A DNA stretch of 64,000 nt from Methylobacterium sp. B4 (GCF_003201865.1 NZ_QJJJ01000018.1:1-64000); one strand, 5' to 3'; shown: positions 1 to 8,500, counted from the stretch's first letter. Notes: a model not told the origin generated them from the letters alone. Made by a program: numbers and translations.

Positions 1-75
1 ACAGGCCAGGAGTTAAACCCGCAGCAAACCATCTGACCGTCGAAATCCCCATGCCAATCTCGACACGCGAACCCG

Positions 76-111
76 TTACTCGGACGGGCTCCTAGGAGCC
101 TGTCCGAGTAA
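76..111. repeat. Abutting IS1182-type terminal inverted repeats (36-bp palindrome)
   Basis: Two 18-bp insertion-sequence ends meet head to head. Bases 76-93 read TTACTCGGACGGGCTCCT, identical to the repeat at 3237-3254. Bases 94-111 read AGGAGCCTGTCCGAGTAA, its reverse complement with one mismatch. I read 94-111 as the left end of the element whose transposase begins at 152, and 76-93 as the right end of a neighbouring copy lying mostly outside the window. Confidence 0.75.
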
Positions 112-151
112 TCCTCTCGACGGCGAGGCTGGGGGGTGATTCACTCGGCTC

Positions 152-388
152 ATGGCCAAGGTGTTTCGCTCCTGGGACGTCGATCAGGGCTGGCTGCTGC
201 CGCTCTCGCTGCACGAGTTCGTGCCACTCGGACACATGGCGCACCTCGTGAGCGATACGGTGCGGGAGGCGCTCGACCTCTCGGCCATCCTCGACACCTA
301 CACGGTAGAGCGCGGCTACCCGCCCTACCATCCCGGCATGATGGTGGCCCTGCTGCTCTACGGCTACAGCCGCGGCCTGTACTCCTCG
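152..388 (+). pseudogene. IS1182-family transposase, N-terminal fragment
   Basis: The first 79 codons match the start of IS1182-family DDE transposases: an FRSWDVDQ opening, then HLVSDTVREALDLSAI and a YPPYHPGMMVALLLYGY segment. The match stops after RGLYSS and the frame runs into unrelated sequence and then an IS3-type segment. The C-terminal part of what looks like the same transposase reappears at 2947-3177, so the gene has been split rather than simply truncated. It cannot make an active transposase. Family assignment is from remembered motifs, not a search. Confidence 0.7.
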
Positions 389-448
389 CACGCTGCGCTC
401 ATGTGGCTTCGCGTGCCGCTCCAGAACCGTCGAGCCGTCTTCCTGATG

Positions 449-760
449 TGCTATGGCACCGAGATGATCGCGAAGGCGTTGCGCAAGTAGGTCGCCAAGA
501 CGGGCGCGCAGATCCAGTACATCACGCCGGGCTTGCCCTGGGAAAACGGGTACTGTGAGAGCTTCAACGGCAAGCTGCGCGATGCGTGCCTACAGCGGGA
601 AATCTTCTACGCATTGAGGGAAGCGCAGATCGGGATCGGGCTGTGGCAAAACACCTACAGCCGCGTCCGGCCGCATTCGGCGCTGGGCTATCGGCCGCCG
701 GTGCCCGTCACCTTCCCGGATCTGGCCTTCCGGCTACCCATGGCTACTGCATTGCAGTAG
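449..760 (+). pseudogene. IS3-family OrfB transposase, C-terminal fragment with internal stop
   Basis: In the same frame as the preceding IS1182 piece, the translation becomes the end of an IS3-family integrase-type transposase: EMIAKALRK, then PWENGYCESFNGKLRD and RPHSALGYRPP. This contains the last acidic catalytic residue region of the rve domain. A TAG at 488-490 replaces the tryptophan normally following ALRK, so reading is broken even here. The N-terminal two thirds of OrfB and all of OrfA are missing. Bases 761-1039, before the next gene, show nothing recognisable. Confidence 0.75.
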
Positions 761-1039
761 CCTCTCACTCGGCTCGGTCCAAAATACCCGTCAGGTCACC
801 CCACACGAGACTGATGTCGTGCGTCGAAATGACCGTTCAGCAAGAATATGCTGTGTGAGAGAATATATTTGACAATTGGTTAAATGAAGGCTGCGTAGCC
901 CAGCCTTGATCATATATCTGTTGCAATTTGGTGGATTAATGGTATCTCTAAGATGCTTATGAAGAGACTCGGCACCTTCGGCTTGCATGAGTTAATCAAC
1001 TCTCTGAGCAACAACACTCAAATGGCAGGTTTCGTTCGT

Positions 1040-2173
1040 ATGCAAAAGATACTTGTAGTGGGTGCCGGGTTCGCGGGGGCAGTCTACGCCAGAATGTTGG
1101 CCGAGGGCGGCTATATTGTTACTGTTATTGACCGGAGATCGCACATTGGGGGAAACTGCTTCGACTATATACATGAAAGCGGTGTTCGTGTCCATAAATA
1201 TGGACCGCACTTATTTCACACCTCTAACCATCGTGTTGTGGCTTGGCTGTCTCAGTTTACGAGCTGGGTCGACTATAATCACCGAGTTGTTGCAAAGATC
1301 GATGGCGATCGACTTGTGCCCCTGCCAATCAACAGAAAAACACTGAATATTACGTTGGGCCTTGATTTGAAAACGTCAGAACAGGTAGAGGAATATCTTA
1401 CAAACGTCAGCAGCAAAGATGATGTGATTTCAAATGCAGAAGATTGGCTATTCGCCAATATTGGCAAGAAGCTGACGGATTTGTATTTCAGGCCTTACAC
1501 AAAAAAAATGTGGAATCTTGATTTGTCTGATATGGACGCGTCTGTAGTCAAGAGAATTAATATTCGAGTAGATGACGACGATCGTTATTTTCCCCTAGAT
1601 ACGTTTCAAGGCATGCCGGCCGAAGGATATACGAATCTTTTTGAAAAAATATTTGAGCACGAGCGGATAAATGTCCTAACAAATATCGAATTTGACAAAA
1701 AGATGCTTCCAGATTACGATTTTTGCTTCAATAGCATGCCGATAGATGTTTTCTTCGATTACGAGTTTGGAGATCTACCCTATCGTTCGATAAAGTTTCA
1801 CACTAAAATTGTTCGCATTGCCGATGCCGCATCGGAGGTTACAATAAACTACACAGACTCCGGTCCATATACGCGCGAAACATGGTGGCATAATATACCA
1901 AATCATCACTTGTTCGAAACTGGTGAGGTCGTTTGCACTGTCGAAGAGCCTTGTGATTACAAGGAGAATTATATGGAAAGATATTATCCAGTCAAAACCC
2001 ACGATAGGCGTTATGAAAATGTTTATCAGCTCTACAGCAATAAAGCAAAAGAATTGAGGAATATGCAGTTCATTGGACGGTGTGGAACATATCAATACCT
2101 CGACATGCATCAGGTTATAAATCAATCGCTTATTGGCGCTGCGAAATGGCTTACAGAAAGACAATGCAAGTAG
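1040..2173 (+). CDS. glf: UDP-galactopyranose mutase
   Basis: Interconverts UDP-galactopyranose and UDP-galactofuranose with reduced FAD, supplying galactofuranose for surface glycans; cytosolic. The product is 377 residues, the usual length for bacterial Glf. It opens with the FAD-binding dinucleotide motif VVGAGFAGAVYAR, followed by the family's IGGNCFDY and GPHLFHTS segments. I chose ATG 1040 because homologues begin just before this motif; the frame stays open upstream to 953. The gene is much AT-richer than the core genes and its codons often end in A or T, which suggests horizontal acquisition. It lies between the two halves of a disrupted IS1182-type transposase. Its galactofuranose product probably feeds the nearby glycosyltransferases, but no galactofuranosyltransferase is identified here. 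Confidence 0.93.
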   Translation: MQKILVVGAGFAGAVYARMLAEGGYIVTVIDRRSHIGGNCFDYIHESGVRVHKYGPHLFHTSNHRVVAWLSQFTSWVDYNHRVVAKIDGDRLVPLPINRKTLNITLGLDLKTSEQVEEYLTNVSSKDDVISNAEDWLFANIGKKLTDLYFRPYTKKMWNLDLSDMDASVVKRINIRVDDDDRYFPLDTFQGMPAEGYTNLFEKIFEHERINVLTNIEFDKKMLPDYDFCFNSMPIDVFFDYEFGDLPYRSIKFHTKIVRIADAASEVTINYTDSGPYTRETWWHNIPNHHLFETGEVVCTVEEPCDYKENYMERYYPVKTHDRRYENVYQLYSNKAKELRNMQFIGRCGTYQYLDMHQVINQSLIGAAKWLTERQCK

Positions 2174-2284
2174 GTTGTCGCTCCGCTTGGAGGATCAGTT
2201 TCGGAATTGAATTTTGGCAAGAATGAGTACGAGTTAATGGGTAGAAACTGACGCAAGCTAAAGTGTTTTTCGGTTTGGGCTGAG

Positions 2285-2610
2285 GCGGCTTGGAGGGGTT
2301 CACAGGGCTTTGGCTGTAGGGCGGTAGGAACAAGAGCCGTGCGCCCGCCGTCTCGATAGCGGTCCGCACGGTCGCCCCTTGTGGCTTCCGAGGATTGTCC
2401 ATCACCACGATGTCGCCCGGGGGCGACTTTGGGCACCAGCACTTGCTCTACATGTCTGGAATGCGACGCGGTTGATCGTCCGGTCGGGCACGAACGGGCC
2501 GCGATCCTGGTGAGGCGTAGACCGGCCCCAAGAGCCGCTCACGATCCGGCGCCCGACACTGGCTGCGAGACATCTTGCGCACCCCGGCGGTGCCCCCGTA
2601 CCCTTCAACG
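2285..2610 (-). pseudogene. IS630-family transposase, C-terminal remnant with frameshifts
   Basis: On the minus strand, three short stretches in different frames line up as the catalytic half of an IS630-family transposase: GPFVPDRTINRVAFQT, then MLVPKVAPG, then MVMDNPRKPQG leading to GARLLFLPPYSQSPVNP. The usual order is ...VVMDN...FLPPYSPDLNP. At least two frameshifts are needed to join them and the tail after the proline-rich motif has diverged. The piece is inactive and lies directly downstream of glf. Confidence 0.65.
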
Positions 2611-2678
2611 CTCAAACGGCCGACTTTGCCGGCCTAGAAAAAAACACGCTCCACGCCGCCGAGTAGCAGCGGCCGGAT

Positions 2679-2826
2679 GTGAGGGCCGAGCGCGAGGACG
2701 GGTTCGAGGCTCAGCCCGAGCTCGACCCCGACACGCTCGTCTTCCTCGACGAGACGGCGGCCGCCACCAACATGGTCCGCCGCTACGGCCGCGGCGAGCG
2801 CTGCGGGGTCGCGGTTCCGCACGGCA
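2679..2826 (+). pseudogene. IS630-family transposase, internal fragment
   Basis: The translation from 2679 contains FEAQPELDPDTLVFLDETAA, then ATNMVRRYGR and AVPHG. This is the central DDE-domain segment of IS630-family transposases, where the FLDET aspartate is a catalytic residue. It runs opposite to the remnant at 2285-2610, so the two pieces are either from an inverted arrangement of one element or from two copies. No start or end of the gene is preserved. Confidence 0.6.
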
Positions 2827-2946
2827 TGTGTGGACGCCCCCTCGGGTGCAAGCAAAATCTCGGGACGGGCGTGGTGCGTGATCGGGTGCTGCCATGTCTC
2901 AGGCCTCTGATGCGGCGGAGCATGTGCCGCGGGCCCGTATGGGAGT

Positions 2947-3177
2947 GTGCTAACCAAGATGCCGTTGATGAGTGCGATGGCTGCCCGCCTGAAGCGGGCT
3001 GGGCGCCGCAGTCGCTACCGTCTCAGGAAGCAGGCGGTCGAGCCGGTGTTCGGGCAGATCAAGCCGGCCCGAGGCTTCCGACAGTTCCTGATGAGAGGGC
3101 TCGATCAGGTCCAGGGCGAATGGACGATGATCTGCACGGTCCACAACCTGCTGAAGCTGGCACAGGCCGGCCGGTGA
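2947..3177 (+). pseudogene. IS1182-family transposase, C-terminal fragment
   Basis: The frame encodes the end of an IS1182-type transposase: RYRLRKQAVEPVFGQIKPARG with the FGQIK glutamate region, then GEWTMICTVHNLLKLA just before the TGA stop. It is followed at 3237 by an inverted terminal repeat matching the left end at 94. The N-terminal part is at 152-388, so about 2.5 kb, including glf and pieces of two other element families, now separate the halves. Confidence 0.7.
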
Positions 3178-3236
3178 GACCGCCGATCCGCCCTCACCGG
3201 CTCCCGTCTCGCCCCTCACCCTCGGCCTCATCCCCC

Positions 3237-3254
3237 TTACTCGGACGGGCTCCT
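3237..3254. repeat. Right terminal inverted repeat of the split IS1182-type element
   Basis: TTACTCGGACGGGCTCCT, the reverse complement of the left end at 94-111 with one mismatch (17 of 18). The copy at 76-93 is identical to it. I could not confirm a target duplication: the bases next to the left end belong to another element copy. Confidence 0.75.
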
Positions 3255-3294
3255 TGATCATTCGAGCCGGCCGGACACTGCTCCAGAGGCCATC

Positions 3295-3369
3295 CTTGCT
3301 TCCGCTCCAGCCTTCCTCTACGCCTACGCGATCATGATCCTTGTCCAACGCCTCAGTGGTGCTTCTTGA
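3295..3369 (+). pseudogene. Possible C-terminal remnant of an IS5-type transposase
   Basis: Twenty-four codons ending in TGA read ...PAFLYAYAIMILVQRLSGAS, which resembles the hydrophobic end of many IS5-group transposases (FLYAA.IMILLRRL). The piece is too short to be sure, and lies just outside the right repeat of the IS1182-type element. Confidence 0.35.
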
Positions 3370-3632
3370 ACCATCGAACGGACACTCGAGCGTACGGTCA
3401 AACAGAACGAACGACCAAGACTGCGCGCCCCGCCCAGATTCATATACCGTTTCGTCCCTGCGAATCTTCCAGAAGTGCTGGAGCGGCTTTTGATTTTAGT
3501 CCATCAGGCAAGACGCGACGGTGCCAGCGTGTGTTCGACCCTACGGGTGGCTCAGATTAACGATAAGCCACCGCTAAGGGATGGAATCATGGTGGACCCC
3601 TAATAAAGGATATAATGAGCTAATGCCAAAGC

Positions 3633-3928
3633 GTGTGCGTATTTGTCAGCAGCAAGATCTGGCGCGGCACTATTCATCGGCAAAAGCGAAGAGAACTTAT
3701 AGACTGCGCCCTCAGATTTATCGAAGTGGCATTAATAAACGGAACAATTTACTGGTTAGGGAAGGTTATGGCATCATATAGCGTTGTGCACATCGCCGGA
3801 GACCCGGGCGGCTGACGCTTACGCTGAGCATTGGAAAGCTTCCTGCTACTGCGCTTGTTAAAGGCTTAGAAAAAGGATATGACGCACTCAGGTATGATCT
3901 TGCCCCTATGTACATGGCAAAATTATAG
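3633..3928 (+). pseudogene. Unidentified gene remnant in two frames
   Basis: This stretch between the IS debris and the next gene has protein-like translations but no intact gene. One frame gives LIDCALRFIEVALINGTIYWLGKV; after a shift, the frame from 3812 gives IGKLPATALVKGLEKGYDAL and ends MYMAKL with a TAG at 3926. Composition is AT-rich like the flanking glycan genes, so it may be a decayed member of that cluster. I do not recognise the family. The bases from 3370 to 3632 show nothing I can name. Confidence 0.3.
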
Positions 3929-3986
3929 AAGCGTAAGGTCACGGCTTGACTGAAGTATCATAACTGTGAGGACGAGGGATAGCAAT

Positions 3987-4748
3987 ATGAGCCATGAAGT
4001 CGAAAACAAATCTTGTGCAATTAAACTGTCAGACATGCTCGCAGACTCCAATAGCAAAGTTATTTTCGATGAGGCCGTGAAAGAAGTCGTTCTGGATCAA
4101 ATATTCGGCAGAAATCTTGACAGTTTTAATCTTGATTTACTTGCAACCTTTGCAGCAAGTATCGACTCTGCGCAGTATGCGTCAAAGAATTTTCTTGAGG
4201 TTCCTCGATTTAATCATGCTCTAGACTTGATTACATATGCTATTCAGCACAGCCCCTCGGACGGTCTCAATCTCGAATTCGGTGTTTTTTCAGGGCGATC
4301 TATAACACATGCCGCGAATACCTTCAGTCAAAGGCAATTTCACGGGTTTGACTCGTTTGAGGGCCTTCCTGAGAGCTGGCGGTTTGGCTACGGAAAAGGG
4401 GATTTCGCTGTCCAAGAATTGCCGCAGGTGCCGCATAATGTTGAGCTCATAAAAGGATGGTTCGATCGGACTTTACCCTCATTTCTTGATTTGTATCCAA
4501 CATACAAAGTGTCATTTCTGCACGTTGATTGCGATTTGTATTCATCAACACAAACGGTATTGCATCATCTTCGCGATCGTATAGTTGCGGGTACAATAAT
4601 ATTGTTTGATGAGTATTTTAATTATAGCGGTTGGCGTGAACATGAATGGCTCGCATTTCACGAGTTCGTGAATAGGTACGGCCGATCATATGAGTATATT
4701 GGATTTGTTGCTAATCATCAGCAAGTTGCTGTGCGGATACTAAAATAG
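3987..4748 (+). CDS. TylF/macrocin O-methyltransferase-like SAM-dependent methyltransferase
   Basis: A 253-residue class I methyltransferase of the TylF-like group, which methylates sugar hydroxyls in antibiotics and surface polysaccharides. Motif I is visible as LNLEFGVFSGRSITHAA near residue 95, followed by FHGFDSFEGLPESW, and then HVDCDLYSSTQTVL near residue 178 with the metal-binding acidic residues typical of the group. ATG 3987 is preferred over the in-frame GTG at 3966 because a GAGGACGAGGG tract lies about nine bases upstream of it. Low GC and its place among glycosyltransferases suggest it O-methylates a sugar of an acquired exopolysaccharide or O-antigen; the acceptor is unknown. 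Confidence 0.75.
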   Translation: MSHEVENKSCAIKLSDMLADSNSKVIFDEAVKEVVLDQIFGRNLDSFNLDLLATFAASIDSAQYASKNFLEVPRFNHALDLITYAIQHSPSDGLNLEFGVFSGRSITHAANTFSQRQFHGFDSFEGLPESWRFGYGKGDFAVQELPQVPHNVELIKGWFDRTLPSFLDLYPTYKVSFLHVDCDLYSSTQTVLHHLRDRIVAGTIILFDEYFNYSGWREHEWLAFHEFVNRYGRSYEYIGFVANHQQVAVRILK

Positions 4749-5125
4749 TGGCCGTGCTTGGTTGAGGCTCAGTCTATTACAGATATGCGTATTTCCGAGC
4801 ATGGTTTAATTATGCTTTCGTGCAACCTTAGTGCTGGGAGTTTGCGCCGTAAATGCCTTTGACTCAGTAGTAAGACATACAGAGTTCTAAAATCAGTGTC
4901 GCCATTTTCTGTGCAAAGATGGTGCCGTCGGAATTGTGACACTGAACTGGCTTCCAGAGAGAATGCTTGCTAGGTAGTCTATCGACTAGACGACTCTTCT
5001 CGCGCTAATCGTGCTTGGGCCGAGATATAGTTGAATGATTCTGAGGCTTTGCTCTGTAATGAACTGTGGTCGTGCGCGGCGAGTCAGAGGTATTCGAAAT
5101 TGAGCATTAAATTGAGGATTCAGCT
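4749..5125 (+). other. Intergenic, 377 bp, nothing recognised
   Basis: AT-rich spacer between the methyltransferase and the next glycan gene. I see no open frame with protein-like character, no strong hairpin and no IS end. It presumably carries the promoter for the gene at 5126. Confidence 0.5.
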
Positions 5126-6337
5126 ATGAAGATCGAGAGGCCTATCACCTCATCTCATTGGTCGTTTGGAGTTGAGGGGCGGGATCCATATACTCATGTT
5201 ATGAGATTGCATGTCAACGGAGAGATATCGGGTTATCAGAACACTAATGAGCATCGATGGGCGAAAGACGGCGATAAAATATTATTTTTCGACGCGGCTG
5301 GTGAAGTAAGTTCAGTTTTCGCCAGGAATAGTGACGTCGTCGACGCGGAGCACTGGTCTGGAGTTTACAATAAAAATTCTCAGATCAGACATCAAATATC
5401 AAGGAAATTCTGCACGGCAAATTGCTACTTCAGGACTCATTTTTGGAACGATTATGCATCAAAAATGTATCATCAGTTACAGCGTTGCTGGGGAGAGGTG
5501 CCGATCGTCGCCGCAGACTATACCCGGAGTTTTGAAATCGAAAATAATATCCCAGTTGTTGCTCACTCTATAGATACATTCAGGCAGATGGGTCTTCCTT
5601 TATGGCCATCAATCGACAAAGTGATGTGGTTCAATGGTGATTACGTTCTTTATCAGCTTGCTTTGCGAGAGCAAGCTGATTATTTTATCATTGTCGAATA
5701 CGACGTGTATCCTAACCTCGATTTGCGAGCGGTCATCTCGGACATAGCCTCGGATGAGGTTGACCTTGCGATTGGCAATTTTGGTGAAAGCTATGCTGGC
5801 TGGGCGTGGCATGACAGGCAAGAAAAAAGCCAGGTCTTGTGGAATAACTTTTACGGCATCGAAAAAAGCCGCACACGAAAGGCATATCATAGCTTTTTTC
5901 CCGTCGTAGTAGTCAGTCGTGATCTGGCTTTGTCGTTGTATTCCAAGCGTATCGAACTCGCTCGTGTACTTTCCGTGCAGGGCACGCAAGAGCATTTTTG
6001 GCCATTTTGTGAATCGTTCGTTCCTTCGGAAGCAGTAGCGCTAGGATATAATGTGAGAAATATATCAGATTACTTGCCATCGCCAGCGCATCTCAGTATT
6101 TCTGATGCGATGACTATGGACGAGGCTGGCAGCTCTGAATATAGTCTGGCGCATCCTACTCTCGATGGCGCTGACTTAGTAAACAAAATCTTTGTTCATG
6201 CTCAGTATAAGCTCGGGTTGCCGGCTGAAGAAGTTGCGACTTGGCTGAGAAATCGTTACAGATATACTTGGGACCCCGGCATTCAGACACTGTTTCGTGA
6301 CAAATTCGTCGAGATTTTTGGAGTGCCCTTAGGATAA
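5126..6337 (+). CDS. Unrecognised protein with glycosyltransferase-like acidic motif
   Basis: A 403-residue soluble protein with no signal peptide or membrane segment. Two parts are visible. Residues 1-75 resemble a small beta-rich module seen beside polysaccharide genes (HVMRLHVNGEISGY, NEHRWAKDGDKILFFDAAG). The remainder contains DYFIIVEYDVYPN near residue 190, a hydrophobic strand running into an acidic D-x-Y motif, which looks like the nucleotide-sugar site of a GT-A fold, then GNFGESYAGWAW. I cannot name a family. Its AT-rich composition and position between a sugar methyltransferase and a GT14 fusion support a role in glycan assembly, but that is inference from context. The start ATG is the first in frame. 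Confidence 0.55.
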   Translation: MKIERPITSSHWSFGVEGRDPYTHVMRLHVNGEISGYQNTNEHRWAKDGDKILFFDAAGEVSSVFARNSDVVDAEHWSGVYNKNSQIRHQISRKFCTANCYFRTHFWNDYASKMYHQLQRCWGEVPIVAADYTRSFEIENNIPVVAHSIDTFRQMGLPLWPSIDKVMWFNGDYVLYQLALREQADYFIIVEYDVYPNLDLRAVISDIASDEVDLAIGNFGESYAGWAWHDRQEKSQVLWNNFYGIEKSRTRKAYHSFFPVVVVSRDLALSLYSKRIELARVLSVQGTQEHFWPFCESFVPSEAVALGYNVRNISDYLPSPAHLSISDAMTMDEAGSSEYSLAHPTLDGADLVNKIFVHAQYKLGLPAEEVATWLRNRYRYTWDPGIQTLFRDKFVEIFGVPLG

Positions 6338-6651
6338 TCTGATGTAGAACGGGTGCGGCTGCATGAGATCGTCTCCGGAATCAGGGTTGCGCCCGCAATG
6401 CGGCGTCTCGCAGGACGGTTCCGAAAGCGCGCCGACAGGCACCTCAACTAGCATTACAGTTGCAGAGTGAAGCTCCTAATTGAGAGGTTGCGGCGAGGTA
6501 GCAGCGAAATGAAAAAGCGCCGCCCGCCCGCCCGCCCGCCGCAGGCGCAGAGCTGAGAGGAGGCGAACCTACTTCGGACAGAGCTTGGGTGCTGGACTTC
6601 ACCCGCACAGTGGTGCAATTAGGTCGCTACGCATGACGGGCCGCGAGCAGC
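6338..6651 (+). other. Intergenic, 314 bp, with a CGCC microsatellite
   Basis: Spacer with mixed composition. Bases 6519-6541 carry a run of five CGCC units. The sequence around 6350-6450 is GC-rich, unlike the genes on both sides, and may be a chromosomal or IS scar. No gene is visible. Confidence 0.5.
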
Positions 6652-8181
6652 TTGCAGACAGACGCTGAGGGATGGGGCGCATCAGGCACCATGACGCCAA
6701 TTCCAGTTCTTTACTGCTGCCTATTCCACAATTCGCCTTTATCAATCCTACGATTGTTCAAATACCTATATAATTATGATGATATTTTCATAATCCATCT
6801 GGACACGAAGGCCGATCATTACACGCGATCAGTTGTTTCCGCTTTCGCGGAGCTCCCAAATGTTCATCTGCTATCAAAGCATGATTGCGCTTGGGGAGGG
6901 CAGAGCCTCGTCGAAGCCTCGTTAGACATCCTGTCCGTCGGCCTGTCTATAGATGCAAATTGGTCGCATGCGATCTTCCTGAGCGCTGCCCATCTCCCGA
7001 CGCGCCCCCCGAAGAATATCAGATCATGGCTCAAGGCTGGGCACAGCGTCATGCGCTGGCACGCGCTCCAACATACCCCCGTCCGCCCTGATGGCTGGGA
7101 AGGCGGAATATGGGACCGATTTCACTGGCTCTACTTGGAAGAGCCGGGCACGGGTATGCGCCGCCTCGGGAAGGCTCCAGATTTTGTATGGACGTATGCG
7201 ACCGGCGGCCAGTGGGTTATCCTGGCCAAAGACCACGTCGAGTATATTGTCAAAGAGGCACCTGCAGAACTGCGGCGCCGTATGTCAATTACTTTCATCC
7301 CTGACGAAGCATACTTCCAGACCCTCTTGTGCAATTCCAGATATGCGAACGAAGTAGTCTGGACTGACGCGACTTATGTGCTCTGGAAGCAAGGAGCCCA
7401 TCCTGAAGACCTCAGCCTTCAGGACTACGTTAGTATTGCGCGCACAAGGTTAGAGATATTCGCCAGAAAGTTCCCCGAGCATGTCGGCCAAGATGACGAG
7501 GCCGATAGATCAATTAGAAATTTCGTCGGTCCGACCGTAATAGATGGGCTCATATGCTCAATCGAATCTGAATTAATGCTAAGGAAAGTACCTTTATCAT
7601 ACAGAGAAGGTAGCATCATGGGGCATGTGATAGACAACGCCCGTGCAGATTTGGGCGGCAATTGGAGGCATGGGGACATCCACACGTGGTGTCCTGAGCT
7701 GTGGACGTATCTGATCGACAGATTTGCCATCAAATCTGTCCTTGACGTAGGGTGCGGTGAGGGACATGCCGTGCGCTTCTTCCACAAGCTGGGGCTCATA
7801 GCTCATGGCATTGATGGGCTCGAGTTGAATGTCAAACGCGCTGTCTTTCCGATTGCCCGTCATGATATTCTTGCGAACAGTTATTTGATGCCTGTCGATT
7901 TTGTATGGAGCTGCGAAGTTGCTGAGCACATCTTTGAAGAGAAGGTCGACAATTATATTGATACGCTGTGCAATGGTGCTGTCATCGCCATGACGCATGC
8001 CCTCCCCGGACAGGGCGGCCACCACCACGTAAACTGCCAGCCCAAGGAGTATTGGGTCGACAAAATGACACGCAGAGGCTACGCTTTATCTGAGGATTTG
8101 GATATATTCCTAAATATCTCTAGAACTGAACGCACCTGGAATTACTTTTCGCAATCCGGGCTTGTGTTCGTCCGGTCTTAG
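6652..8181 (+). CDS. GT14 (core-2/I-branching) glycosyltransferase fused to a SAM methyltransferase
   Basis: A bifunctional protein of up to 509 residues. The N-terminal half is a Branch-type GT14 domain: LYCCLFHNSPLSILRLFKYL, then FIIHLDTKAD, WGGQSLVEASL and FLSAAHLPTRP, the pattern of beta-1,6-N-acetylglucosaminyl- or xylosyltransferases. From about residue 330 it becomes a class I methyltransferase with motif I SVLDVGCGEGHAVRFF near residue 365 and a later VDFVWSCEVAEHIFEE segment. The fusion suggests that a sugar is added and the product, or an adjacent sugar, is methylated. The frame opens with TTG 6652; ATG 6691 (MTPIPVLYCC) is an equally plausible start, since the domain begins right after it. 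IS5 debris starts just past the stop. Confidence 0.75.
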   Translation: MQTDAEGWGASGTMTPIPVLYCCLFHNSPLSILRLFKYLYNYDDIFIIHLDTKADHYTRSVVSAFAELPNVHLLSKHDCAWGGQSLVEASLDILSVGLSIDANWSHAIFLSAAHLPTRPPKNIRSWLKAGHSVMRWHALQHTPVRPDGWEGGIWDRFHWLYLEEPGTGMRRLGKAPDFVWTYATGGQWVILAKDHVEYIVKEAPAELRRRMSITFIPDEAYFQTLLCNSRYANEVVWTDATYVLWKQGAHPEDLSLQDYVSIARTRLEIFARKFPEHVGQDDEADRSIRNFVGPTVIDGLICSIESELMLRKVPLSYREGSIMGHVIDNARADLGGNWRHGDIHTWCPELWTYLIDRFAIKSVLDVGCGEGHAVRFFHKLGLIAHGIDGLELNVKRAVFPIARHDILANSYLMPVDFVWSCEVAEHIFEEKVDNYIDTLCNGAVIAMTHALPGQGGHHHVNCQPKEYWVDKMTRRGYALSEDLDIFLNISRTERTWNYFSQSGLVFVRS

Positions 8182-8230
8182 AGCGCCTAACAAAACGGGT
8201 TATGGCGCGTTGGCGAGGATCGCCTAACCA

Positions 8231-8500
8231 ATCCTCCCCGACGATCTCTGGCTGGAGATCGCCCCGCTTCTTCCTGCCTCGAAGCCTCGTCCACAAGGCG
8301 GTCGTCCTCCCCTGGAGAACCGAGCTGCTCTGACTGGCATCCTGTTCGTTCTGCGCACGGGCATCCCGTGGGAGTGGATGCCGGTCGAGATGAAGTGCGG
8401 CTCGGGCATGAGCTGCTGGCGGCGGCTGCGGGACTGGCAAGAGGCCGGCGTGTGGGCTCGGCTGCATCAGGGGCTCCTGAGGCGCCTTCACGCAGTCTGC
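8231..8500 (+). pseudogene. IS5-family transposase, N-terminal fragment
   Basis: The frame reads ILPDDLWLEIAPLLPASKPR, GGRPPLENRAALTGILFVLRTGIPWEWMP and CWRRLRDWQEAGVWARLHQ, the standard N-terminal DUF4096-type region of IS5-family transposases. Homology stops near 8500 and the DDE catalytic part is missing. A possible element end (AGAGCGCCTAACAAAACG) lies at 8180. The bases between 8500 and 8698 show nothing else. Confidence 0.75.

Noticed and set aside
953..1039. Longer glf start at 953
   Set aside because: The extra 29 residues lack homology; Glf proteins begin directly before the GxGxxG motif, so ATG 1040 is better.
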